Source of the DNA: Periplaneta americana
Taxonomy: Eukaryota; Arthropoda; Insecta; Blattodea; Blattidae
Direction of reading: 5' to 3'
DNA length: 64,000 nt
NCBI RefSeq assembly: GCF_040183065.1
Contig: NC_091119.1
Span: 107,535,763-107,599,762, forward strand
Positions 1 through 11,844 of the stretch are shown here, piece by piece (within the stretch, counting starts at the first letter, position 1; every line of letters begins with the position of its first letter). The notes under the pieces were generated by a model. That model was not told the origin of the DNA. It ran no database searches and was given only the letters and a program-made list of their open reading frames with translations. The position numbers and the translations under genes were made by a program.

Positions 1-345
1 TTCTAAGTGTGCCTCTTCTTTGTTCTAAATGTGCTTCTTGTTCGTTCTAAATGTACCTCTTGCTCGTTTCGTTCTAAGTGTGCCTCTTGTTTGTTCTAAA
101 TGTGCTTCTTGTTCGTTCTAAATGTACTTCTTGTTTGTTCTAAATGTATCTCTTGTTCGTTCTAAATGTACCTCTTGTTCGTTCTTAATGTTCTCTTTGT
201 ACGTAAAATGCTTCTTGTTTGTTCTTGATATGAAAATTATTTGTTCTTAATGTGCCCCTTGTTGTTTTCTGATGTGTGCCTTCGTTCTTAATCTCCTTCT
301 TGTTCGTTATTAATATGTTCCATCTTCGTCCTGAATGTGTGCCAT
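1..345. repeat. 22-bp minisatellite, cut by the left window edge
   Basis: A tandem array whose unit reads roughly GTTCTAAATGTRCCTCTTGTTC. Units are clean over the first 200 bases and decay to the right. The array runs off the left edge, so its real length is unknown. Confidence 0.9.
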
Positions 346-1385
346 TAAATTAAAGAAAATCAGCATAATCTAAAACGAAAATTATAAAAATATTTATACA
401 ATTTTAAACTCAAAGCTGTCAATTCATAATGGGATACATATTTAATCATTCTGGACAAGACAACCACTTAGGTAGTCGTGAAAAAATTTGAAGCAGTGCT
501 TGAAAGAAATAGGAATTACGCCAGTTTATTTACTATTATGCAGATCTTCATTGGAAAAACACCCGTTTCTTTCATCCGATATCACCACTGGATTTCCTTT
601 TGTGAACTTAAGAGCCTTGGATATAATATGCGTCTGAAGTATCTGATCTCCAACTTCACGAGCCCGCGTCCGTGATAATATTCCTACAGGGACAATGGAC
701 TTGTTGAAAAGAACATTGCAAGAAACTTACTTCAGATTAAATGTCTTCAGCGCCTCTAATGTCTAACATAATTTCCTCTACTTTATGATGGCCTATGTTA
801 AATTATGAGAGGTTTCAACAGAACGAGGAGTATTTTTCATTAGAAAATAATTCCTGCGCTTGTAGTGTAAACCACTGATTCCCAAGTTTTGTGAGTGTGC
901 GACCCATTTTTGGATGGAACTTCAGCCTCTGACAACTCCACTATAGTACAGATTGATAACTCAATTTAAAAATCACAAATACCTGTAAAATCGCAAACAA
1001 CTCTAATTTTATTCAAGCCCAGTGGATACCATCCGAAGTATGACATTAAAACAACAGCTTTTTGAATACTTTCAGGAAGAAATTCAAACCAAATACGACA
1101 ATCACACATGGATATTGAATCCTTTGCGTTCACCTGGTTGACATTAAAAAATTAAGAAAAATTCATTGAAATTTGTACCTACTAGTGGAATGTTGAAACT
1201 ATACTCTTTCGCAGAGCGTTACCAGTTTTGCATTGAAATAATATCTCGAGTTTGCCCTCTTATTTATGCAAATGAAGTTCCTCGTGTGTGACTACCATCA
1301 AAACAAAAGTGAGGAATCTCCTTGAACTTCAAAATGATAATACTGTGTATGTGTGTCGAATACTTAGTTTAGATGACTCTTATTA
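346..1385. other. A+T-rich intergenic stretch, nothing recognised
   Basis: Downstream flank of the minus-strand gene. A 65-codon open frame at 478-675 has no family resemblance and no supporting context. I see no RNA gene, transposase or clear repeat boundary here. Confidence 0.5.
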
Positions 1386-1387
1386 CA

Positions 1388-1560
1388 GTTAGTGGCTCAG
1401 ACTGTAGCGTTCGGAGTTTGCATTCGGGAGATACAAGGTTCAAACCCCGTGGTTGACAAATTTGACTGATGTTTTTCAAGGTTTCTCTCAGTCACCAAGG
1501 CTAATGGCGAGTTGGAAATTTACATACCATGAATCATCACCGCGTTAATCACCAATATCA
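1388..1560 (+). repeat. tRNA-derived SINE fragment
   Basis: The left part resembles a tRNA: an A-box-like TAGTGGCTCAGACTGTAGCG followed about 35 bases later by the B-box-like AGGTTCAAACCCC. A non-tRNA body follows. This is the arrangement of a Pol III SINE head and not of a folded, functional tRNA. Confidence 0.6.
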
Positions 1561-1895
1561 TAAATATTAAAACAATTGTATGAACCTAAATCAATTGTAT
1601 GAACACGGCCATCTACAACATACGAAAAAGGAACAGAAACTCAACAGTAGTCAACGGCCTTCTGATATAACCAAAGATTTTACATACGCGATATGACCGT
1701 AGATGTTAAAGCGTGTATAAGTAAGAAACTAGTCAAATGTTATAATAACTTCAGTGAGACTGACAAGATGGTTGTGATGGGCAGACTAAGAATAAGGTTG
1801 TTTGTATGTGTTGTAAATGGTTGTTGGAAGAAGCACCTGAATCTGCTCAATCCCGATATCTAGTTTTCCCTGACCAATCATTTCTATCCCTCAGA

Positions 1896-1899
<4 letters not shown>

Positions 1900-1930
<31 letters not shown>
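1900..1930. repeat. Poly(T) tract
   Basis: About 28 uninterrupted T residues. It could be the A-tail of a retroposed element on the minus strand, but I cannot identify the body. Confidence 0.8.
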
Positions 1931-1932
<2 letters not shown>

Positions 1933-2144
1933 TATATCGAGGAAAAGGTAAAACGTAATGCTCATAATTACAACTGCTATGGAATATTAAGAGGTATTTG
2001 GTGAACCTGTCACCGCTTTTAAAATTTATAAAAACTCTTCTGTACATCATTTTCGAGGAATGTTTGAAACCAGCATGATGATGGCACTCACAAATTATCA
2101 CAAACAAAACTGTTCATCTCAACAAGATCCAAGGGAGTTCCAGA

Positions 2145-2300
2145 CAATCAAAAATTGTGGTTTGTGGGGAGTATTTTTATAAATAAACATGACTTTTCTA
2201 AATCAAAACGTATCTTGAAAAGGAAAACATGAACCAAAATTAATCCAGATTGTTTCCCATTGATTTTCTTGTGGAGGAAGAATAACTGTATGACGTAAAC
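2145..2300. repeat. Dispersed repeat shared with 9475-9605
   Basis: About 130 bases around the core AAAAGGAAAACATGAACCAA recur at 9475-9605 with scattered substitutions. At the second site the repeat leads directly into LINE reverse-transcriptase remnants, so it may be an internal part of the same LINE family. Confidence 0.7.
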
Positions 2301-3260
2301 TACAGGACTTACTAAATTGTATGCACTAGACTAACAATGATTCTGAAATTGACTGAAGTGATATAGGCCTAGTAATGCATTTAATATGGAAAACAATTGT
2401 GTTAATGACGTCAGTGAACAAGAACCATTGTACGAACCTAGATAACATTGTCCTTAATTTACAAGTTTAAATATTTCTCTAGATATAATTACCTGAATAA
2501 TTTAACAGAACTCATTATGGTTGAGTTTTCTTCTTTTTTTAATAATAATATTACGACATTTGGCACAATAGATTCATAATGTTCTAGTTATTTCAGCATT
2601 AACAACATTACATTGTAACTTTTGATTTGACCTCTTTTATTATTCATTGTGTTTACTAATTTCACTGTCTCTAATATATAAAGTTAATTTTAAAAAAGCT
2701 AAATGTAAATCTCTGCTAGTCCGTGACAGATACAAAGTGCACTGTTTTGCAACTAATATGCAAAGCTCGCCATGTCCAAACTTAATTATTCATTTATGCT
2801 AAAACTATGCAATAGATGTTAAAGTAATACGTTACATATGTTAAAGTAATAAAAAGTAAAGTAATGAAAATAATGATGCAGTTTAATAGCTAAGAAATTC
2901 ATTTGAAATGTTAGTGTGTTATTTGCATATTGAAACTCGTCGCTCTGATGCAAAATTGTATTACGAATAAAATGGACTAGCAAGTTTTACTATACCCCTC
3001 TTATTATGACGAGATTTCCTTCATACCTTGAAAGAAGTCTAATACTAAGATATGTGAAGATTCATAGTATAGTTCGACACTGACTCAAACACGTATTCAA
3101 TGAAATGACCTGTGTAAATTCATATTATTTTATTAAAATCATTCAATCAGAAATGTTAGTCAACTTCAATAAAAATTTTCTCGAGCGATCAATTTCCTTG
3201 ATGATTAATCAATATTTTCATTTATTTCCATTAAAAATCTGAGTATCCCTCAACATGGAT
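2301..3260. other. A+T-rich 3' flank of the host gene
   Basis: No coding potential, RNA gene or bounded repeat was recognised. It lies beyond the probable polyadenylation site of the minus-strand gene. Confidence 0.5.
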
Positions 3261-3263
3261 TGT

Positions 3264-3269
3264 TTTATT
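3264..3269 (-). promoter_or_regulatory. Candidate polyadenylation signal AATAAA
   Basis: Plus-strand TTTATT reads AATAAA on the coding strand, about 170 bases past the stop codon of the host gene. It is the first canonical hexamer I see after the stop. There is no independent proof of cleavage nearby. Confidence 0.45.
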
Positions 3270-3435
3270 CAGGATACAAATAATGTTTAAATACAAATCA
3301 ATTACATAAATACATCATACATATATTAGAAATTTTCATTTATAAACTGACACTCGAATACACAGACAAACTTAACAGGAACCTGAAAGTTGTTTCAATT
3401 ATAAAAAATAAATAAATAACAGAAATTCTCATGAT

Positions 3436-6400
3436 TTATGGCGCACCGTAATATTCTTCTTGATTATCTTTCGCTGTTTCATCCACATTGAAGTGATGCT
3501 CCGATATTTTAGCGAGGGTTGGCACTCTACTGACTACTGGCCTATGTGGTTCGGTGGAATATTGGCGTCCTATAGAATCGACATCATGCTGGTTGTCTCT
3601 GACTTCTGGAAGTAGCCTTCTTCCCATTGCATTAGCTCTGTAAGATAATCTCTCCTGCACTCCACTTGTAAGATATTCGTACTTCGCAATCTTCTCTAAA
3701 CAGCTTCGTGCAGGAATCAGTGGCGGTTTCCTCGCTCGATCGCCCATCACATTTACTTCCGTATGCCTCTCTAAGGATGGTGCATTACGATTTCCCACAC
3801 AAACCTGATTGCGTTGATATACACCGGTCTCTGGGTGGTGTTTCATAATGTTCGGTGCATCTACAGACCGCCTCTGATCTGCAATAACATTTTTGTTATA
3901 ATTCTTGGAACTTTTGTGGTATATCAAATTCTGTTCATATTGTTCTTCACTGAGTTTTGTATACTGGGAATCATCTCTATCATTGATTTGCTCTTCTGGT
4001 TTGTGTGAGATATGACAACTATCATCAACATGATTCTCTTCTGAGAGCTTATTTCTGTGGTATTTTAAATCGTTGAATTTGTTCCCACTTATGGAATGAC
4101 TTTTATATGTTGGATCTGGGATTCGAACCGTGATATTTTTTAACCTCAGTTGCTCTGTAGATTGTGAAGACTGATAATCGTGGGTCCCGAACGTCGTATT
4201 TCCACTCATGCTCACATTGATATGGACTGCCTGGTCATAATATTGTTCCCTGTGAGGTGTATTTTCTTCGGAAATCCCTAATAAACTCTCTTTAACTGTT
4301 TGCTCGGAATTTACTTTTTGGCAAATTGTGAAAGTTGCACCTCGATCCGTTACACTTCTCCGTTTCGCTTGGTCTGAAAATTCATTTTGGCATTTGACTT
4401 CATAGTTTTCACTCAATGTGTGCTTTGGCGGAACTGTTGCTTCCTGCCATTGACTTTGATAAGGAGAACCATTATTCTTTATATTGACAACATAATTCCT
4501 TTGTTTCTCGTCCTTTGAGATTTGACTTTCATTTGTTGCGACACATGTTCTCACGGCGTCACTGACATAACGGTGCGTAATTTCTTTCTTGGATTGTCTC
4601 TCAACACCATACACTTTTCGAGAAGTGTCCAAATCCTGTTCTAAATGTATGGAATCTTCATATGATCTTATTTTTTCGGCGTTTTTGATGTCAGTATTCT
4701 TTATATACGTTTTCTCTTCGTTCCTAAAGCGATGTCTAATTTTTTCTTGGATTTGTGTAGTAGAAGAATTCTGTCTCAGTAAATTATCCAAGTTCTGATC
4801 CGCACTGATTAATTGTTTATCTATAACTTGTTTAATGTTCCTATTTATTTCCTTTTTTAAATTTCTCTCTTCTTCGTCACTGAAGCGGCGCTCAATTTCT
4901 TTCTGGGATTGTCTGGTAGCACAGTACTGCCTTTGATAAGTGTTGGAATTCTGGTCTATATTTGCGACAGTCTTTTTTCTTGTCATTAGTTCCATATTTT
5001 GATTGGTATTTATTGCGATACCCGTTCTATCGCCCTCGTTGCTATAACGACGACAAATTTCTTCCTGGGTGTGTATAGTAGTAGGGTGCCGTCCTTGATA
5101 AGTAATGGGATCCTGAACTACCCTGTCAACAGTTTTATGTTCTAGTGTTTGTTCCAACGTTTGATTGGTTTTTGTTTCGACATCAGGTCTATCGCCGTCG
5201 TTGCTATTGCGACGATAAATTTCTCCCTGGGACTGCACAACCGAAGGGTGCCGTCCTTCATAGTTAATGAAATCCTGAGCTAAGTTGCAAGAATTGTTAT
5301 TCCATACAATTTGTTCTGAATTTTGATTGGTAATTCTTTCGACACTTGTTCTATCGCTACAAACACTTGTTATTGCTTTTTGTGTGTTTGTGGTAGCAGG
5401 ATACTGCCGTTGATAAGTGTTGGAATACTGATCAACATTGATGATATCCTTATTTTGTATCATTTGTTCTGAATATTTATTGTCGCTTGCTTTAACATCT
5501 ATTCTGCCTTCCTCGTTCATATAGTGGCGTCTAAGTCCTTTCTCGGTTTGTGTGGTAGTAGGGTACAATCTTCGACAAGTGTTGGAATCCTGACTTCTGT
5601 TAACAATATTGTTATTTCCTGCCATTTGTTCGAAGTTTCCTTTATTTGTTTTGACATCTGTTTGATCTACCTCGTTGCCATAACGGCATCTATCTTCTTC
5701 CTGTTGCTGTATTTCTGTGGTAGCAGAGCACACTCTTTGATAACTGTTGGAATTCTGACTTTCATTGACACTTATATTTCCCACCTCTTGTTCGAAACTT
5801 TGGCATTTATTCATTTCTTCACTCTTGACCTCACTTGTTGCTTGTTCATGAGGTTTGGAGGCATCTCTGTGTTCATTCCTACAAACGTCTTTCATTTTCA
5901 TCGATGAATATTGGGAAGGTCTCACAAACAAAAGTTCACTTACCGAGGTGTTTTTCTGTTTGATTGACTTTCTAAGTGTCATTTCGGATTGACTAATGAA
6001 ACTTTTATCACCCATATTTGAATATCTAACTGTCTTCTTTTCTTTATGAGGTAATTGAGACATCTCTTCTTCTCCTACGGCCTCATTTCCATTGACAATG
6101 CGTTTTGAAGACTTTTTTACGCAAGATTCTATGGGATTGCTTCTTTCTGTCATATTTGAATATTCGAACATGTATTGTGTTTCTTTTTTATAATCTTGAT
6201 CTCCGGTCTGTGTAATTTCTGCCTCACTTATTTTTCGATAAATTTCATCTGGAATCAAATTCATGGCCAAGTTTTCGTTTGAGATTTCATCCGGATACCC
6301 TCTTCTTTCCGGTTGATGCTTTTGATAGCATGTGGGAAATAAGTAATTTTTTATTTGTTGGTCACTAACCTTTTCTGAAGGTTGATTCTCAAAATATTTT

Positions 6401-6988
6401 AACATAATCAGTTTATCAACAACACCAGTATCGTCAAGTCTTTGGTTGCCACCCAGACTTTGCCTTGAAAGTATGTTCTGCATGTAAATGTATACCTTCT
6501 TTCCTGGGTGTTCAGACTTTGACTTTTCCAATCTGCTTCTAGTGCTAAGAGTTGACATCGAGTCTATATTTGAAGATGGTCGGTTGACAGTATCTGAACA
6601 ACTGCTTTCCTCTTCTCGCAACTTACGATATCCAGAAGAAGACAAGCTTCTAGAAACTCGACGCATTGTGACGCTGGATTTGGTCTCTCTGGTTTTGAAT
6701 TTATCATTGGTCATGCGTTGCTTGGGGCACGATCTCGTATGTTTCCGTCCTCTGACTGGCAGAAGCGTCAGATCGGTGTCCGATGAGCTTCTGGAGGTGT
6801 AATCGGCCCCAGCCTTTAGTCTCATGGACCTCATGAGTCTCTGTTCACTGGCCTCCACCTCCTCATCCGACCCTAGAATTATGCGAGCTTGAGGCGACCT
6901 GATCATGCGCAGCATGTTCTCCAGCTTGTCCTGCTGGGTAAGATGGCCATCCTTGAATGTCCTCAGCACGCTCTGGTACAAACCAAAT
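3436..6988 (-). CDS. Last exon: cytoplasmic tail of the TSP1/LamG/Ig membrane protein
   Basis: A 3,553-base terminal exon encoding 1,183 residues and the TAA stop. The acceptor is TTTTTGCATAG before ATTTGG; its single leading base completes the AAA codon left by the transmembrane exon, so the frame is continuous. The first 130 residues are a conserved-looking juxtamembrane region rich in acidic/basic helices and serine clusters. The middle (about 4450-5840) holds roughly eight degenerate repeats of 54 residues (162-bp period), each with motifs like YQRQYPATTxTQ, a basic/acidic RRYSNEGDR stretch and a short EQ linker. The last 120 residues are non-repetitive, contain RKPPLIPARS (an SH3-ligand-like proline motif) and end in EEYYGAP. 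Being after the membrane helix, the whole tail should be cytoplasmic. No catalytic domain is visible. It is hydrophilic and probably disordered, with many S/T/Y residues that could be phosphorylated (inference). Confidence 0.85.
4450..5840 (-). repeat. In-frame 162-bp tandem repeats in the cytoplasmic exon
   Basis: About eight units of 54 codons, most easily seen by the recurring plus-strand GTGGTAGTAGGGTAC-like blocks at 5390 and 5552. Divergence between units is substantial but the frame is kept throughout, which argues for translated and constrained sequence. Confidence 0.8.
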
Positions 6989-7870
6989 CTATGCAAAAAT
7001 ATGCATCAATCAAAATAAAAAGCAATCAAATCTCCGGATTATGATTTCTCATTTTACAAATCAATGATATTCTAACGGTTCTTCCGCATACGTCAACCTT
7101 TCCAAATGACAAGTAACCTATTGTGGTGCTTAACTGTTGGATCTGTTACTAAGACCTGTTCTCCAGATCTGACTCAGTAGCTTATAGTAACATATTCAAC
7201 AGAGAGGTTCCCCCTTTCCTTTATGATGAAGCCTTTATGTAGGTTCGAAACGTTCGATGTCTCTTCATCTATGACACGGTGCAAATACCCACAAATATTG
7301 CATCACATCATGAATATCTCAAATGATGCTTAAGGTAACACTGAGCAGCAGTGAACATATTTCACTAAGTAGGATGCATCTAATACAGATTTTAGTGCCT
7401 AATTGGATCCTAAAATCAGTTTCTTTCTACCAGAATTCAGTTTTATAGGAAATCATTTTTGAAGTTAATAACAATGTTTCTGGTGTAGTATTTCGCGATT
7501 ATATTGCTTTGAAATTGGGTATTAAAATAATGTAATAAAAATAATATAATATATTCATATCTACATACAGATGGCAAGGTCCTCAAGGATCCCTTAATTT
7601 CTACTTAATTTTCGAAACATTTTATACTTTCATTGCCCTCTAATTAAGGCACTGTAATTCGTTAAGGTAATTTTCTTATCAATCATTCCATCTTTCTTAG
7701 ATCAATCCTAAGCTCAAAACTAACCATTTGTTTTCCAGCCATCATTTTTTTATTATTAATTTCCTGAACCTCGAGCAGGTATTCGGTCGAACCGACATTA
7801 ATAAGTTTGCAATGTTATCTTATACGAAACGGTCACTCAACAGTTCTGCTGCTGTAATCACATTTATGGA
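6989..7870. other. Intron sequence, nothing specific recognised
   Basis: Left part of the intron between the transmembrane exon and the last exon. It is A+T-rich, with no bounded element before the hAT target-site duplication at 7873. Confidence 0.5.
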
Positions 7871-7880
7871 TACAGTAAGG

Positions 7881-8232
7881 CAGCCGTGGCGAAAATGCGA
7901 CTCACGAGCACATTGTGGTTCGCAATGATAGCTGTGCATTTCTCTTGCTTCTAACCTTCCCCAACCCCCATCCTCTCACTCACTGGAGTCAAACTCCGTT
8001 CCATTTCTATTTGTCTCTGACCTGCGAGTGGCATATGTCTCTCTCGAAACCATGTACTTCTACAACAACGAAAGTTTCAAGTAGGATGGGAGGACGCTTT
8101 TTATTTTTTGCTGCCAATATGATAAGAATATTAAATGTGTGATTTGTTCACGAGTATTACGAGGAAAACAGTTGTATAACATAAAACGGCATTATACTAC
8201 ATGTCAATCATGAAACATTAAAAGATTAAGTG

Positions 8233-8263
<31 letters not shown>

Positions 8264-8823
8264 CATCATCATCATCTCTGTACGTCGACCCTTTTTCAGC
8301 AGATATACAAATAATGCGGTTAGCTCTTCAATTTGAACTCACTGATTTACTATGTGATGTCAAATGAAAGCTAGATGTAAGGACCTGACAAATGTTGAAC
8401 TTTCAAATCTTTGCCAAAAAATAAATATCCGAAGCTTCGTTCTTTCGCTTGCTCTGTTAAAGCCATGTTCGCTACAACTTACGTTTGTGAAAAATTATTT
8501 TCAACAATGAAAATGCAGTAAGTGACATAATTCCTGATTTTGAAACTTTGTCGCAGAAACATTCTGAAGACAGTTAATTTTAGGTTGTGATACTGTTCAT
8601 TCAATGTTCATTTCTTTCTTCGTTACACGTACTAAACATTAGTTTGTAGCCTTGTACTATATAAAATTATATTTAAGTGCTTGACATAAGGAAAATGAAA
8701 ATCCGTTAATAAGTCAGACAGTTGCTTCACTTCCCCTTCGGGTGTCCGCCTTCCTCCATAGGTGGTATGCACGTTGCAAGTTACACAGTGACTCGGCGCA
8801 CGATTACATTTTCGCCACGGCTG
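7881..8823. mobile_element. hAT-type DNA transposon remnant, 943 bp
   Basis: Termini are inverted: CAGCCGTGGCGAAAATG at the left and its complement CATTTTCGCCACGGCTG at the right. Both ends are flanked by the perfect 8-bp direct repeat CAGTAAGG (7873-7880 and 8824-8831), the hallmark of hAT insertion. Around 8465-8520 a short plus-strand reading resembles the hAT dimerisation region (TTYVCEKLFSTMKM), broken by stops. It is a deleted, non-autonomous copy in an intron of the host gene. Confidence 0.9.
8234..8277. repeat. TTA/TCA trinucleotide microsatellite
   Basis: A run of TTATCATTA-type triplets grading into ATC repeats, inside the hAT remnant. Confidence 0.85.
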
Positions 8824-9474
8824 CAGTAAGGTCAATGTACATAATTTCAAAGTATCCGTAACTTTTGTGTTTATGTATGTATATATCGCTGATCTATACT
8901 ACCTTAACCATTGAATATCGTATTTTTTTACTTCAGATGTTACGTGAATACATCAATGAGTCCGATAATTTATGTGCGCGATAAATATGTATAAGACCAC
9001 TGGTAAAGAAATCATATGAACGATAGATTGAGTAAAATCTAAGTTACCCGCCACAAAGTTGCTTTTTAATAGGCAAATCCTTCGGTTTCCCAAATGGCTG
9101 TTTTCTCTAAGTCCAGCGCACGACATAATGCGTTGAGTTTCGTTGTTAGTTTGCACTGAGCCGGTGACACAATCTTTGCATAATGAATCTCAATTAGTGA
9201 GTTGTCTGAACTGTATTGAAAAAGACGTACTTTGAGCTATAGTAATATACACAATGCAACCACGCATTCTCCTCTTTCAAACGTAGTACAGAAGAACTTG
9301 TACGAGTTATGTTTACTGAAGAGTCGGTGGCGTTTTGATTTATATGAATATTCCTTATGCATAAAAAATTAACGATATGTTTGTTATCTAGACCTGGCGA
9401 CTGTTCTTAAATGCATTTCTTTTCTACATTAAGTTCTACAGAAATGAAAATTGAGATATAGATTTCTAGACAAT

Positions 9475-11250
9475 AGAAAATTGTGGTTTATAGGGAGTAT
9501 TTTTTCTAAACCAAAATATATCATGAAAAGGAAAACATGAACCAAAATTAATCCAGATTGTTTCCTATTGGCTTTCATGTGAAGGAAGAATAGCTGAATT
9601 TTTTATGCAATTTGGTTCAAAGGCAATATTAGCACTATAGCATTTTATAATCAAATATGGACAAAATCATTGCCGAAAAAGGCTCTTATTAACCCTGTTT
9701 TGAAAAAACAAAATCTTCCTAAGCTTATCACCTCTTGTCAAGCAGGTTTCAGGGAACTACTGCGATCAACAAATGAACAAGTCCTTTGCTTCAGCCAGAT
9801 ACAAGGGATTATTTCGACAAAAATAGCGGTATTAGCAAAACTTGACTTCCAAGCAGGTTATGGCTCAATTTAAAGACATAAATTAATTATTAAATAAGTT
9901 ATATTATCTAGGGATAAAGGACAATATGCTTCGCTAAATTTCGGATTTTATAACACTAAGATTCTATGCTATCAAACCTAATAATGCTATTCCTCCACAT
10001 AAGCAGCTACACAGAGGGTTACCACAAGATTTAGTACCCAGTAACATCATATTTAATATTTAAATCAATTATCTCCATTGAGTATATGAACAAAATAACA
10101 TTAAACTGCCATATTCGCTGATGATATAGTCTTGAGGATCTCTAAAAGAAGAGGACAATTATTTTTCGATTATTATTAACTAATGCTCAAAATTCATTGA
10201 CTTAGCCTAAAAGTAGTTCATAGACAACCTAATGATCATTAATGTCGAAAAACAAAATATAATTTGAATTATTCTCATTTCACAGAAAAAGACAGACATC
10301 ATTGTGCAATATGATAAAAGAGATTTATCATGAGCAAACAAAGGAAAATATCTTGGTATGATTTTTACAGTAAATAAACGTAGTAATACTATATAAATTC
10401 CATAATTGATAGAGGAGAAAATGGTTTACCCTCCTCAATAGTTAAGCGGCGAAAGATATGGGTGTTCATTGATAATTAACAACACTCATAAGACATAGAG
10501 TATGTCAAACGTATCGTTAAATATTGTGAGGAGAAACATTAATCACAGCGTCAAAACGTAGGCCTACCCTATAAAAATTAATATATTTCAATATCAGACC
10601 CTTTGATTGATTACTGGAGGGGTAAAAACAATTCTGCGAAGCTTATTAACCGATAACTTTGGTATATAAAAGAACAGGCAATAATACAATATGAATACTA
10701 ATAAAAATGTCAAATAGGCTATTCGTTAGAAAATTTTAGGGCCAGTTCATACACTGAGACACAAAAGAGTTTTATATATAAAACTCGTAAAAAATATAAA
10801 CGAACATTGATCCCATCCTGAAAAAGTATAATATTAAAGAATAACCTTCTAAGCCTTTTCAAGTTGGTCATAATTAATTTACATCCAACCCAGGATTTTA
10901 AAAATCTGAAGTTGGCAAAGTAATTATGAAAATTTTAACATTAGAAACTATTGAACTACATTATCCACATTAGGAGTGGTTACAAATCTATACGACTGAG
11001 TCCTTTTTTATCAAATCATAGGGGAAAAGGAAGTAGAGGAACATGCACTACTTCCTCCTTTTATCATTCAGAGTATTACGTTAGACTTCAATCACAAACT
11101 TGGATCAATATTTTCATTCCTTCACATGATACAGGGCTTCGCTCTTTCCTGTTTGTGGAATATTTACCATATTATCCCCGAGTAGATTCCCCCTGCAATA
11201 ATTCCACAAATTATCTATCATTATATCCCTACTTCAACTCAATGGATTGA
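9475..11250 (+). pseudogene. Degenerate LINE (reverse transcriptase and RNase H remnants)
   Basis: The left 130 bases duplicate 2145-2300. At 9670-9873 the translation keeps a reverse-transcriptase signature (QAGFRELLRSTNEQVL, later KLDFQAGYGSI). Near 10960-11030 another frame resembles the RNase H start (WLQIYTTES followed by a glycine-rich stretch). Stops and frameshifts lie between, so this is an old copy. It occupies most of the intron and is oriented opposite to the host gene. Confidence 0.65.
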
Positions 11251-11396
11251 GCCATATCAAACCAAGGCTTGTCGGAGTAGTACACTACTTGCCACCTACT
11301 GGAGACATCTATACAGCTAACTAAAAGAAAATAGGTTAATTCAGAAAGTAGTTGTTCTCAATAACTAGGTCTGTTGTGTTTCACAAGTAGTAGTAT

Positions 11397-11577
11397 CACA
11401 GTCTAGTATATACAGTCACGAAGCTCAATACGTAGTAAATATGCATCCATACATAGTTGCTAATCACTAGGATCGCTACTATCGCCTCATTACAGACAAT
11501 GCGAAATAGTACCGGCACAGTCTATTGTTCCTAGTACCCTCAACAACTCAAGCTTTGTGACTATATACTAGACTGTG
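11397..11577. mobile_element. 181-bp TIR element (MITE) with 7-bp target duplication
   Basis: Ends read CACAGTCTAGTATATA and, at the right, TATATACTAGACTGTG; internal TIR similarity extends to about 28 bases. Flanks are the direct repeat GTAGTAT (11390-11396 and 11578-11584). It has no coding capacity. A related, 3'-truncated copy lies at 61118-61280. Confidence 0.85.
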
Positions 11578-11668
11578 GTAGTATTCTAGCTCTCGTTCAG
11601 CATTAAAGCAGAACATGGTAATTTATCGGCACTAGCAGGTTGCAAGTGTCCTTAAATTCAATACTAAC

Positions 11669-11783
11669 TTTTCGTTCTTGTACCAGAACGTATCCACTAC
11701 TACATAGGTGACATAAAGGATGCATACAAGAACAGCAACCGCTCCCACGGCCTCCATGGCTTCTACGGGAACAGTATTGAATT
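11669..11783 (-). CDS. Transmembrane exon of the TSP1/LamG/Ig membrane protein
   Basis: A 115-base exon, too short for a simple open-frame scan. The acceptor is ATATTGTTGCAG before AATTC and the donor is GTTAGT after GAACGAAAA. It has two leading bases, 37 full codons and two trailing bases. The leading AA joins the G left by the Ig exon (GAA) and the trailing AA joins the A of the last exon (AAA). The peptide contains a hydrophobic helix, AVGAVAVLVCILYVTYVVVD, followed by the juxtamembrane stop-transfer residues TFWYKNEK. With TSP1, LamG and Ig domains before it and a charged tail after it, this makes the protein a type I single-pass membrane protein. Phase agreement on both sides and the helix make this a confident call despite its size. 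Confidence 0.9.
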
Positions 11784-11844
11784 CTGCAACAATATAAAAT
11801 GGGTGCTTGGCTTAGCAGTCAACTATAATACTCGAGTGTATCAG

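Noticed and set aside
478..675. 65-codon plus-strand ORF as a small gene
   Set aside because: No homology recognised, no splice or promoter context, and length within chance expectation for this sequence.
5524..5907. 127-codon plus-strand ORF and others opposite the last exon
   Set aside because: They lie antisense to the cytoplasmic repeat exon, whose frame is supported by splice phase and continuity.
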